Below, piece by piece: positions 45,872 to 53,554 of a stretch of DNA of 56,369 bases. The translations under genes and the position numbers were made by a program. Under the pieces are notes generated by a model, which worked only from the letters and a program-made list of their open reading frames with translations, was not told the DNA's origin and searched no databases. The DNA is from a virus: the IMG/VR virus record IMGVR_UViG_3300031919_000004, positions 1-56,369 of that record; one strand, 5' to 3'. The first letter of the stretch is position 1. Each line of letters begins with the position of its first letter.

Positions 45872-46777
45872 ATGACTATAAAGAAGTCTACTGATTTCCT
45901 GACTGGGGAAGTTATTGACCTTTCGACCGAAATTGCTCTGGTAGCACCGACTGATACTCCGCTATATACTATGGTGGCCGGTCGTGGTCAGATTGTGCAA
46001 GCGAAAGACGTTACTGTTACTTGGAGGGAAAAGGAACTGGATAGCAACCGTGGTACTCTGAAGCTGGAAGGTGCGGAGGCAGGTTCTCCGATTAAGTCCA
46101 GCCGTACCATGTTCGACAATTACTGTCAGATTCTCGAAAAGGTGGTTTCCGTTTCCGGTACTGCCCGTGTTATTAAAGCCAAGGGTGTAGGTGACGAGTT
46201 CCTGAACGAGATTAATGACAGGTTGGTTGAGTTGAAGCGGGACGTTGAATGGTACTTCCTGCAAGGTACGAAAACTGCGGAGGTCACTGGCACTTCCACT
46301 CCTCGTCAGATGGACGGTATCATTAACCTTGTAAATGCGAATAACGTGGTTAATGCGGCTGCTACCGCTTTGACCGAGAATATGATTCTGGATATGCTCC
46401 AAAAGATTTGGGAAGCCGGGGCGTTGGGTTCCTACACCTGCTTTATGAACGCCTCCGAAAAGCGGGCTTTTAATAACATCTTCAAGAGCGCCAACAACGT
46501 GCGTCTGTTGATTGACCAGACTACCAACGAATTCGGCGTAAGCGTTCAGCGTTACGACTCTGACTTTGGTCGGATTGAAGTTGTGCTAAACCGCTGGATG
46601 CCTGCTGGCACTGTGCTGGCGGTTGACCTTGGTTTTGTAGAAATTGCCGAGCTTCGTCCTGCGTTTTATGAGGACTTGGCTAAAACTGGCGACTACTTCC
46701 AAGGTCATGTGGTGGTTGAGAACACTATTAAACTGCTGAACAGTAAAGCGGCTGGTAAGATTATCAACCTTGCCTAA
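45872..46777 (+). CDS. Major capsid protein, SU10/DUF5309-like
   Basis: 301 residues; GAAAGGAGAGG before ATG 45872. FLTGEVIDLSTEIALVAPTD followed by TPLYTM, VTWREKELDSNRG and WYFLQGTK agree with the SU10-type HK97-fold capsid family. GC-richer and with stronger codon preference (GGT, CTG, CGT) than neighbours, as expected for the most abundant protein. It is followed by a weak hairpin that may reduce downstream expression. Confidence 0.9.
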   Translation: MTIKKSTDFLTGEVIDLSTEIALVAPTDTPLYTMVAGRGQIVQAKDVTVTWREKELDSNRGTLKLEGAEAGSPIKSSRTMFDNYCQILEKVVSVSGTARVIKAKGVGDEFLNEINDRLVELKRDVEWYFLQGTKTAEVTGTSTPRQMDGIINLVNANNVVNAAATALTENMILDMLQKIWEAGALGSYTCFMNASEKRAFNNIFKSANNVRLLIDQTTNEFGVSVQRYDSDFGRIEVVLNRWMPAGTVLAVDLGFVEIAELRPAFYEDLAKTGDYFQGHVVVENTIKLLNSKAAGKIINLA

Positions 46778-46810
46778 TTTTTAGGTCACGGTTGAACGAG
46801 TAAACAAGGG

Positions 46811-46840
46811 GGAGAGGTTACAAAGCCTCTTCCTCTTTTC
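46811..46840 (+). terminator. Weak terminator after the capsid gene
   Basis: GGAGAGG (46811-46817) pairs with CCTCTTCC (46826-46833) with bulge/wobble; tail TCTTTTC. Probably partial. Confidence 0.5.
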
Positions 46841-46876
46841 GTGAAATTCTACAGAATTTAATAGGAGGTAGAGACA

Positions 46877-47125
46877 ATGGCTAAATTTAAGTTTGTCAGT
46901 AAACACCGTAATCCTTATGTATATTATGGCGAATGTGGGGCTCAATTTATGAAGGGTGAGTTCCAGACTGATGACGAGCGGGTTGCTAAATACCTGCGTA
47001 TACGTGAGGATATTGAGGAAGTAAAAGTTCTGCCGAGTGAGCGGGAAGCTGAATTTAACGCTATGAAGGAAAAGACAGAGAAGGCCGAAGCGAAGGCGAA
47101 GGAAACAAAGGACGCTAAAAAGTAA
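46877..47125 (+). CDS. Small head protein
   Basis: 82 residues; AGGAGG before ATG 46877. FVSKHRNPYVYYGECGAQFM then KGEFQTDDERVAKYLR resembles small proteins found between capsid and connector genes (a strand then a T-x-x-x-x-x-A-x-x-L helix). The Lys/Glu/Ala tail is a free helix. Exact role unknown. Confidence 0.6.
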   Translation: MAKFKFVSKHRNPYVYYGECGAQFMKGEFQTDDERVAKYLRIREDIEEVKVLPSEREAEFNAMKEKTEKAEAKAKETKDAKK

Positions 47126-47139
47126 AGGGGGCGATATAA

Positions 47140-47496
47140 ATGGCTGTCCCCATTCCTGATGCAGACAAACAGCAGATAATTACCAACGTAAAAACCTTGT
47201 TAGGTATTACGGACATAAGCAAGGACGTTTTACTTGACCTGTTGCTGAATAAGACCTACAGCGATTGGCTTGACTATACGTTGTGGGATGAGAAAGATAA
47301 GGACACGGGTGAGTATATAATCCCTAACGGTATTTATTCCTCTTGGGAGGATTATATGATTTATAGATACCGGAAAATGGGGTTGGAAGGTTATAACTCC
47401 TTTGGTGAAGGTTCCTTGAGTATTACTCCTGCGGGGGAAATACCGAAGGACATTAAACAGGTCTGGAATAAATATAAAAGGATGAGGTTCCATTGA
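47140..47496 (+). CDS. Head-tail connector (adaptor) protein
   Basis: 118 residues; AAAGGGGGCG before ATG 47140. Begins DADKQQIITNVKTLLGITDI with LLDLLLNKTYSDWLDYT, the helical start of gp15/gp6-like adaptors that bind under the portal. Overlaps the next gene. Confidence 0.75.
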   Translation: MAVPIPDADKQQIITNVKTLLGITDISKDVLLDLLLNKTYSDWLDYTLWDEKDKDTGEYIIPNGIYSSWEDYMIYRYRKMGLEGYNSFGEGSLSITPAGEIPKDIKQVWNKYKRMRFH

Positions 47497-47789
47497 TTAG
47501 AGATAAGCAAGCAAGCCTTTTAACTTCGACAAAGACAAGGACGAGTGAGGCAATGACAAAACTCACTTGGACAGAGGAGACTACCTTCCTTTGCAGGATT
47601 GAGCCTATGGGTGGACAGATAGCTCGGAGAATGTACGGGATTAGTGAGGAAACTACCCATAGGTTGTTCTGTGACCCGGAGGTTCCTATCACCAAAGGCA
47701 AACGGGTTGAGATTGACGGGGAGACTTATGAAGTTGTGTATATAGCTTCATTTAGATTTGAAAAGGAAGTCTCCTTGATAAAGGTTTAA
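47493..47789 (+). CDS. Head-tail joining / stopper protein
   Basis: 98 residues from TTG 47493 overlapping the previous stop. Beta-rich second half (LFCDPEVPITKGKRVEIDGE, then YEVVYIASF) matches the small beta-barrel stopper proteins (SPP1 gp16 type) that close the portal channel. The assignment uses order and fold pattern. Confidence 0.7.
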   Translation: MIRDKQASLLTSTKTRTSEAMTKLTWTEETTFLCRIEPMGGQIARRMYGISEETTHRLFCDPEVPITKGKRVEIDGETYEVVYIASFRFEKEVSLIKV

Positions 47790-47803
47790 GGTGGTGATGC
47801 CTT

Positions 47804-48244
47804 TTGATTAATTCACGAATAAGTACCAATTCCAATGATTTAATGCGGGAATTTAACGGGATGGAGGAAGAACTACTCACACAGCTTGAGGAGGAATTGA
47901 ACGAGGCGGGGCAAATGGTAGCGACACAAGCTAAACTGTTGGCTCCGGTGGACACGGGACGCTTGCGGAGGTCAATTACTTGGCGTAACGAGCGTACCAA
48001 TGATGGCCCGGTTGTTCATGTAGGCACTACGGTTAAATATGCTAAATTTGTTGAATTTGGAACAGGCGTATTTACTCCCGGTGGTAGACAAACGCCTTGG
48101 ACGTTTAGAAACCTTGACGGGGAGTACATTACCACAAGAGGGCAAAAGCCTCAACCGTTTTTGGAGCCTGCCTTCGAGGAGAAAAAGCGGGAGATTGAGC
48201 GTAGAATTGGGCGTATGTTGGAAAGGGTGTTGAACCGTGGTTAA
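47804..48244 (+). CDS. HK97 gp10-like tail closure protein
   Basis: 146 residues from TTG 47804 (AAGGTGGTG upstream). LLAPVDTGRLRRSITWR, then TVKYAKFVEFGTG and QPFLEPAFEEKKREI are the gp10 family marks. It forms the neck or tail completion ring. Its end overlaps the next gene by 8 bases. Confidence 0.9.
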   Translation: MINSRISTNSNDLMREFNGMEEELLTQLEEELNEAGQMVATQAKLLAPVDTGRLRRSITWRNERTNDGPVVHVGTTVKYAKFVEFGTGVFTPGGRQTPWTFRNLDGEYITTRGQKPQPFLEPAFEEKKREIERRIGRMLERVLNRG

Positions 48245-48611
48245 TATTAAGGATTATTTAGTAAGTACCTTGACGGGCAATGCTGAATTAATGGCATTGA
48301 TTAACGGAGAGGGTAATCTACATTATGGCATACCGCCTGTTGATGCGACATTTCCTTGCTTGTCGTACTATGAAATTTCAAACGTACCGAGACTGTTAGG
48401 GGACGATAAGGAACTGGCTTCTGAAATTGTTGTGCAGGTCGATGTTTGGAATGAGGAGGGCTCAACTTCGGATATTGCTTTAAAGGTAAATGAAGTCCTG
48501 CAAAATGCAGGATTTAGGCGAACACAAGCACAGGATTTAGACCAAGAAGGCCAAAGTCCTGTTATTAGGCGAAAAGCCATGAGATTTAAAATATCGAAAG
48601 GGGTTGAATAA
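48237..48611 (+). CDS. Tail terminator / completion protein
   Basis: 124 residues from GTG 48237. HYGIPPVDATFPCLSYYEIS, VVQVDVWNEEGSTSDIALKV and NEVLQNAGFRR match the gp17/DUF3168-type tail terminator fold. It caps the growing tail tube at the head side. Confidence 0.8.
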   Translation: MVNIKDYLVSTLTGNAELMALINGEGNLHYGIPPVDATFPCLSYYEISNVPRLLGDDKELASEIVVQVDVWNEEGSTSDIALKVNEVLQNAGFRRTQAQDLDQEGQSPVIRRKAMRFKISKGVE

Positions 48612-48613
48612 CT

Positions 48614-49156
48614 ATGGCACTTGGGCCGACTAAAGTGTTTGGTATAGATGATGCGAAAATTGCTCCGTTGACTGCGGATGACGGTGCTTTGCTGTCTTAC
48701 GGGACTCTAATTGATACTCCCGGTATTCAAACCATTAGCCTGTCTCCTTCGTATGTTGAAAAGGAACTGCGTGGGGATGAAAAGCTGATGGATGTTTATA
48801 CCAAGTTGGAGTTTATTGAGTGGAATTTTACCAATGCAAAGTTAAGTTTGGAGGTACTGGAAGCTCTGTTAGGTGGTAGCCTTGAAAGCACGGGGATTAC
48901 TCCTAATGTGGTAGATACCTTCACGCTGGCAGGTTCGGACATTCCGGGTTATTTCAAGCTGGAGGGTCAAGTCAAGTACACTGACGCTGGTGACCTGCAC
49001 GTTGTTCTATATAAGTGTAAAGCTAACAGCGTGGAATTTGAACTACAAGGCGAAGAATATGCTGTTGTAACTGCAAGCGGTAAGGCTCTGGCTACCGATA
49101 CTGATGACAAGGTTCTGGATATTGTCATTAACGAAACTGCAACGGGTATCAGCTAA
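48614..49156 (+). CDS. Major tail (tube) protein
   Basis: 180 residues, AAAGGGG upstream. TQ-like tube features: IDTPGIQTISLSPSYVEKEL, then RGDEKLMDVYTKLEFIEWNF, a beta-rich Ig-like body and DLHVVLYKCKANSVEFEL. Position between the terminator and tape-measure chaperones supports it. It polymerises around the tape measure to form the tube. Confidence 0.85.
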   Translation: MALGPTKVFGIDDAKIAPLTADDGALLSYGTLIDTPGIQTISLSPSYVEKELRGDEKLMDVYTKLEFIEWNFTNAKLSLEVLEALLGGSLESTGITPNVVDTFTLAGSDIPGYFKLEGQVKYTDAGDLHVVLYKCKANSVEFELQGEEYAVVTASGKALATDTDDKVLDIVINETATGIS

Positions 49157-49183
49157 TGCAGATTAATTTAAGGGGGTTTTAAG

Positions 49184-49513
49184 ATGGCTCAATTAAGCGT
49201 TCAAGGTATCAGCAGGGACGGACTTTCCCCCTCTTTCCAAGCGGCTGGCTCTGGTGGGGATAGTTTTGCCAATGATGGTAAAGTTTTTCTCCACGTTAAA
49301 AACGGAGACACGGTTAACCATGTGGTGACGGTGAACGCCGCTAAACCGTGTAATTATGGTACTTACCACAATTTAGTAGTAACCGTTCCGGCGGGGGAAG
49401 AACGGATAATTGGCCTGTTTCCTACTTACAGGTTCAATGACGATAACGAAAACGTACAGGTCAGCTATGACGGTGTTACTTCGGTAACGGTTGCCGTATT
49501 CAGCGTTGATTAA
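49184..49513 (+). CDS. Beta-sandwich virion protein, possible decoration protein
   Basis: 109 residues; AAGGGGG before ATG 49184. Strand pattern FANDGKVFLHVKNGDTVNHV, then NLVVTVPAGEERIIGLF and VTSVTVAVFSVD. I recall this short family next to capsid or tail genes; it may decorate the capsid or tail. No firm name. Confidence 0.6.
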   Translation: MAQLSVQGISRDGLSPSFQAAGSGGDSFANDGKVFLHVKNGDTVNHVVTVNAAKPCNYGTYHNLVVTVPAGEERIIGLFPTYRFNDDNENVQVSYDGVTSVTVAVFSVD

Positions 49514-49536
49514 ATTTAATTAAGGGGGTATTATGA

Positions 49537-49746
49537 ATGGCCTTTGATGCGAATAAAGAAAGTGCTGTAAATAATATGTGTCCTGTGGCGAACAAGGAAG
49601 GTCTTGGGACAGAGATTAAAGCCTTGGCTGATAGGGTAGCTGCTGCTCAAGCGGACAGCACGGCTATTGATGTGGCGGGGCTTGTTGCAGACTTCAATGC
49701 TCTGCTTCGAAAACTGCGGGATGCTGGACTGATGGCAAGCTCGTAA
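49537..49746 (+). CDS. Small virion-operon protein
   Basis: 69 residues; AAGGGGG upstream of ATG 49537. Mostly helical, Ala-rich (IKALADRVAAAQADSTAIDV then LVADFNALLRKL). Ends the capsid-tail tube operon before a strong terminator. Not recognised. Confidence 0.55.
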   Translation: MAFDANKESAVNNMCPVANKEGLGTEIKALADRVAAAQADSTAIDVAGLVADFNALLRKLRDAGLMASS

Positions 49747-49773
49747 TTAAATATAGGAGCGATTTTTAAAGAT

Positions 49774-49820
49774 TGGGAAGGGATAAACGCTCAAATATCC
49801 CTTCCCATTATTTTTATTTT
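49774..49820 (+). terminator. Strong terminator between tail tube and tail chaperone
   Basis: Perfect 12-bp stem TGGGAAGGGATA (49774-49785) and TATCCCTTCCCA (49796-49807), then TTATTTTTATTTT. It separates abundant structural genes from the tail assembly genes. Confidence 0.92.
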
Positions 49821-49821
49821 A

Positions 49822-49830
49822 TGCTATAAT
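49822..49830 (+). promoter_or_regulatory. Extended -10 promoter
   Basis: TGCTATAAT (49822-49830) directly after the terminator, with no good -35 at 17-18 bp. Restarts transcription for the tail chaperone, tape measure and fibres. Confidence 0.6.
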
Positions 49831-49871
49831 GAGAATACAACAGGAAACTAATTATAAGGAGGATGAATTTA

Positions 49872-50180
49872 ATGAGTGTACCAGTAATTCAATTTATGGA
49901 CGGGAGAGAATTTAAGGCGGTAAGACCTTCTACGGGTCTGTGGAGAAAGATGCTGAAGTTCATGGGGGATAATGTGGACATTACAACCGAGGAAGGTTTT
50001 GACGAGGCTCAAGACTTGATTATTAAGGCATTTGGTAAACAGTTTACAGCGGAGGAGCTTGAAGATGATGACGGACTTCCTTTGGAGGATTGGATACCTA
50101 CCCTGAACGAAGTGGCTCAATACATTAATGAGGTCGTGAGTAAGAAGTCAAAGGAGAAGAAGCCGGGAAAAAACAAGTAA
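49872..50180 (+). CDS. Tail assembly chaperone, short form (gpG-like)
   Basis: 102 residues from ATG 49872 (ATAAGGAGG 10 bases upstream; ATG 49863 is too close). IQFMDGREFKAVRPSTGLWR and an acidic middle are typical of Firmicute gpG-like chaperones preceding tape-measure genes. A slippery heptamer sits four codons before its stop; see next entry. Confidence 0.85.
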   Translation: MSVPVIQFMDGREFKAVRPSTGLWRKMLKFMGDNVDITTEEGFDEAQDLIIKAFGKQFTAEELEDDDGLPLEDWIPTLNEVAQYINEVVSKKSKEKKPGKNK

Positions 50181-50446
50181 CGCCCAAAGGCGAGGAAGGG
50201 GAGGATGATTTACCTCTCCATTTGTTTTTAGTGAAGCAATATTACTATTTATCTCGTACCTTTGGGTGGACTCCGGGAGAAATTGATGACATAGAGCTTG
50301 AAATGTTTTTTGACTATATGACGGTGGCTGGAGTAGTTGCCGAGGAAGAAAAGGACAAAGACGGTAAGCCTTCAAAGAGGGCAGAGAGCGGGACAGCACA
50401 GGACTTATTTATGATGGTTCGAGGCCAGAAAGGGGTGAGTAAGTAA
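49872..50446 (+). CDS. Tail assembly chaperone, frameshifted long form (gpGT-like)
   Basis: The short form ends CCG GGA AAA AAC AAG TAA. A AAA AAC (50168-50174) is a canonical -1 slippery heptamer, and GGGAAAA (50165-50171) overlaps it. In the -1 frame translation continues without stop through VTPKGEEGEDDLPLHLFLV, then YYYLSRTFGWTPGEIDDIEL to TAA 50446, giving about 191 residues. The T part lacks its own ribosome site. A G/GT pair made by -1 frameshifting just before the tape measure is standard in long-tailed phages; the ratio of forms is needed for tail assembly. Confidence 0.88.
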
Positions 50447-50449
50447 CCA

Positions 50450-53400
50450 ATGGCTGAAAATAAAGAGTTTAAAATTACTATACGGGCGGTAACTGACCAA
50501 TTTGAGTCTGCTATGAGGCGTACAAAGGATTCCTTTAGGGAAGCTAACCAATCTTTTAGACAGGGTATGCAGGAAAGTAATGGTTTCCTCAATGACATGG
50601 CTAATAATCTTGGTAAAAGTATGGGGGTATTGCTTAACCCGGTCACTCTTGCCACGGCAGGGATAGCGGCTTTAGGTGCTGGAGCGGTGGCGGCTGGTGT
50701 TAAAGGTATGCAGATGGCTATGGAATTTGAGGACGCTGGAAATAAACTGCAAGCCTCTTTAGGATTGGCGACAGAGGAAACGGAAGAATTTAAGGCAAGG
50801 ATGGAGGAGTCTTTTGCTGATGCACGGGGAACTGTGCAGGAGATACAAGAGGCTTACAGGATGGTCGCCTCTACAATGCAGACCGGGGCAGAGGAAACGG
50901 GCAGACTTGCTGATAAAGCGTTAGTATTGCAAGAAGCGTTTGGCCTTGATGTGACGAGTTCCATTAAAGCTGTAGATACAATGACGAAAAATTTAGGCAT
51001 TGACGGAGATAAGGCTTTTGATATTATTGCAACCACAGCACAAAAAGCGGGAGATAAAGCGGATGATTTATTAGACACTTTTTGGGAGTATTCAAACCAG
51101 TTTGCTGAAATGGGGTTAGACGCTGAACAGTTTGCAGGGATATTAACAACCGCCTCTGAGGAAGGCGTTTATAATTTTGATAAAGTTGCTGACGCTGTTA
51201 AAGAATTTAATATTAGGATAAAAGACGGTAGTAAAACTACTGTTGAATCCATGCAAATGCTCCTCGGTGACGGTGCAACGGAAGTCTTTAACAAGATGAA
51301 AAGCGGAGCAATGACCGGGGCAGAGGCTATGCAATTAGTCTTGACGGAACTCCAAAAGATTGATGACCCTTTAAAGCGGGAACAAATAGCTGTCGGTCTT
51401 TTTGGCACTCAGTGGGAGGATGTTGGCGACAAGGCTATGTTGGCAATGACTAAAGGCATGGAAGGTCTTGAAGGTTTTGAAGGGGCAATGGATAAAGCGA
51501 CTGACGCTGTGGATGACTCTTTTAGTAAGCAGATAGAGAGAATAGGTAATCAATTCTCTTTACTGGCTAAAGATGTTGCAGAGCAGTTGTTACCATACCT
51601 CAAGCAATTCGCTGATTTCATTGAGGACAATATGCCGAAAATACAACGTACCGTTGAAACGGCTATTGATGTGGTTAAGTTTGTATTCACTGACTTGGCA
51701 GTGGTGTTGAAAAATGCGTGGGAAATATTTAAGTTAGGCTACACGATAGTCAAGGAAACGGTTGGCCTAATTGTAGATGTATTAACTGGCGACTTTGAGG
51801 GAGCAAAGCAGAGAGTAATTAATATTTTTGAAGCAATTAAAACAGCAATTAGCGATATCTTTGATAATATCCTTGGAGCGGTAAAGACTAAATTTAATAT
51901 CATTAAGGAGCATATAACCGATAAGGGTAAGGATATTGTAAATGGTTTGTGGGAAGGTTTACAGGAGAAAACAGAATGGCTCAAGGGAAAGGTGACTGAA
52001 TGGATTAAAGCAGTATTACCCGGCCCGATTGAAAAAGCTCTTGGTATTGCTTCTCCTTCAAAGGTAATGAAGGTAATAGGTCAACAATCTGCGGAGGGTC
52101 TTGCTCTTGGCGTAGTAGATGGGAAAAGTAAGGTACAGCAAGCAGTTACTCAGTTAGCGGTTGTTATGGGCGAATCTGTAAAAACTATGACCGATAAATA
52201 TAATAAGACATTATACCAAATGGAATTGCAATTTTCCAAGGAACGAATGAAGCTTAGAGTTGAAGAAATGCAGAAGGAAATTGAGCGAACCCAAACGGAA
52301 GTCCAAGAGTCTGAAAAACGAATTGAACAACTCAAGAAGGAATTGAAAGAGTATAAAAAGGGCAGTGAGGACTACGAAAAGATAAGCGAGGATATAAGGA
52401 GAGAGACTGAAAATCTTGCAAAAGTACAGGAACGAGCGGCTAAAGCAAGGGCTAACGCTGAACAACAGGCAAAGTCTTTGGTTATCTCCGCATTACAACA
52501 ACAGCGGAACATTTTAGAGGACGTTCAAGACGTTTGGGAGCGGCACCATCAGGCTTTAGCAGAGGCAAAAGAGGAGTACCAACGCAGGGTAAGAGAGGTA
52601 AATAGGCAATTAGCCGAGGATGAACGGAGGCTCACGGAGGACTTAAAACGGCAGATTGAGCAAAGGGCTCAAGATTTAATGAACTGGACGGGACTTTTTG
52701 ATGTAGTAAGTTTCTCTGGTGAGGGGATCACAGGCGGGGAGTTATTAGGCAACCTGCGTGACCAAGTTAATGCCTTTGATGAGTGGCAAGAGCAAATAGG
52801 TTTATTAGCTCAAAAGGGCGTTGATGAGGGGCTTATTAAGGAATTACAGAAAATGGGGCCGAAGGCTCTGCCTCAAATAAAAGCCTTAAATAAATTGTCT
52901 GATGAGGAATTAACAGAATACGTTAACCTATATAGGATGAAAGCACAGCAAGCAAGAGAAGAAGCAATGAGGCAATTGGAACAGCAAAGACGAGAAACTC
53001 AAATGAAGCTCATGGAAATTAGGGCAAACGCTTATAGACAGCTTGAAATGTACCGTCAAAAGTGGGCAGAAAAGCAAAAAGAGATTAGGAAAAATACAAT
53101 GGAAGAACTGGACGCTATCGAAAGGCGGTATAAGCAAATGGCTGAAAATTCCACTCATTATGGGGTTTCTTTAATGGAAAACTTTATTGGCGGGGTTCGG
53201 AGTAGGTTTGGTGTCTTGAGAAGTACGCTTGAGCAAATGATGGAAATGGTTGATATGTATATGCCTCATAGCCCCGCAAAAGTTGGGCCTTTGAAGAAGT
53301 TGGATGAATACGGCCCGGCAATGGTTCAAGAAATTGCAAGAGGTATTCAAGGAAGTCTGCCGACATTGGAAAGGGCAGTTAATCAGATGGCTCAAGTGCC

Positions 53401-53554
53401 GAGCATGGCGGTTGTCGGCGGTGGCGGCGGAGGTTCGACAACGAATAATTCTCATACTACCAACTACTTTAATATTAGCATTGAGAGCGGTAACGCTGAA
53501 GAAGTTTGGGAGAAACTTCAAGACGAACTTCACAGGAGGGGGTTTGACTTATAA
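50450..53554 (+). CDS. Tail tape measure protein
   Basis: 1034 residues, the longest complete gene. N-terminal helix, then a hydrophobic Gly/Ala stretch (about 62-90, NPVTLATAGIAALGAGAVAA), a phage tape-measure core with AFGLDVTSSIKAVDTMTKNL, a second hydrophobic/aromatic segment (VIKFVFTDLAVVLKN-like, about 400-450), a long charged coiled coil (about 580-730 and 840-900), and a Gly/Asn C terminus. MPHSPAKVGPL and IASPSKVMKVIG are recurrent motifs of the family. Length sets the tail length; at about 1.5 angstrom per residue it would be roughly 150 nm. Confidence 0.94.
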   Translation: MAENKEFKITIRAVTDQFESAMRRTKDSFREANQSFRQGMQESNGFLNDMANNLGKSMGVLLNPVTLATAGIAALGAGAVAAGVKGMQMAMEFEDAGNKLQASLGLATEETEEFKARMEESFADARGTVQEIQEAYRMVASTMQTGAEETGRLADKALVLQEAFGLDVTSSIKAVDTMTKNLGIDGDKAFDIIATTAQKAGDKADDLLDTFWEYSNQFAEMGLDAEQFAGILTTASEEGVYNFDKVADAVKEFNIRIKDGSKTTVESMQMLLGDGATEVFNKMKSGAMTGAEAMQLVLTELQKIDDPLKREQIAVGLFGTQWEDVGDKAMLAMTKGMEGLEGFEGAMDKATDAVDDSFSKQIERIGNQFSLLAKDVAEQLLPYLKQFADFIEDNMPKIQRTVETAIDVVKFVFTDLAVVLKNAWEIFKLGYTIVKETVGLIVDVLTGDFEGAKQRVINIFEAIKTAISDIFDNILGAVKTKFNIIKEHITDKGKDIVNGLWEGLQEKTEWLKGKVTEWIKAVLPGPIEKALGIASPSKVMKVIGQQSAEGLALGVVDGKSKVQQAVTQLAVVMGESVKTMTDKYNKTLYQMELQFSKERMKLRVEEMQKEIERTQTEVQESEKRIEQLKKELKEYKKGSEDYEKISEDIRRETENLAKVQERAAKARANAEQQAKSLVISALQQQRNILEDVQDVWERHHQALAEAKEEYQRRVREVNRQLAEDERRLTEDLKRQIEQRAQDLMNWTGLFDVVSFSGEGITGGELLGNLRDQVNAFDEWQEQIGLLAQKGVDEGLIKELQKMGPKALPQIKALNKLSDEELTEYVNLYRMKAQQAREEAMRQLEQQRRETQMKLMEIRANAYRQLEMYRQKWAEKQKEIRKNTMEELDAIERRYKQMAENSTHYGVSLMENFIGGVRSRFGVLRSTLEQMMEMVDMYMPHSPAKVGPLKKLDEYGPAMVQEIARGIQGSLPTLERAVNQMAQVPSMAVVGGGGGGSTTNNSHTTNYFNISIESGNAEEVWEKLQDELHRRGFDL

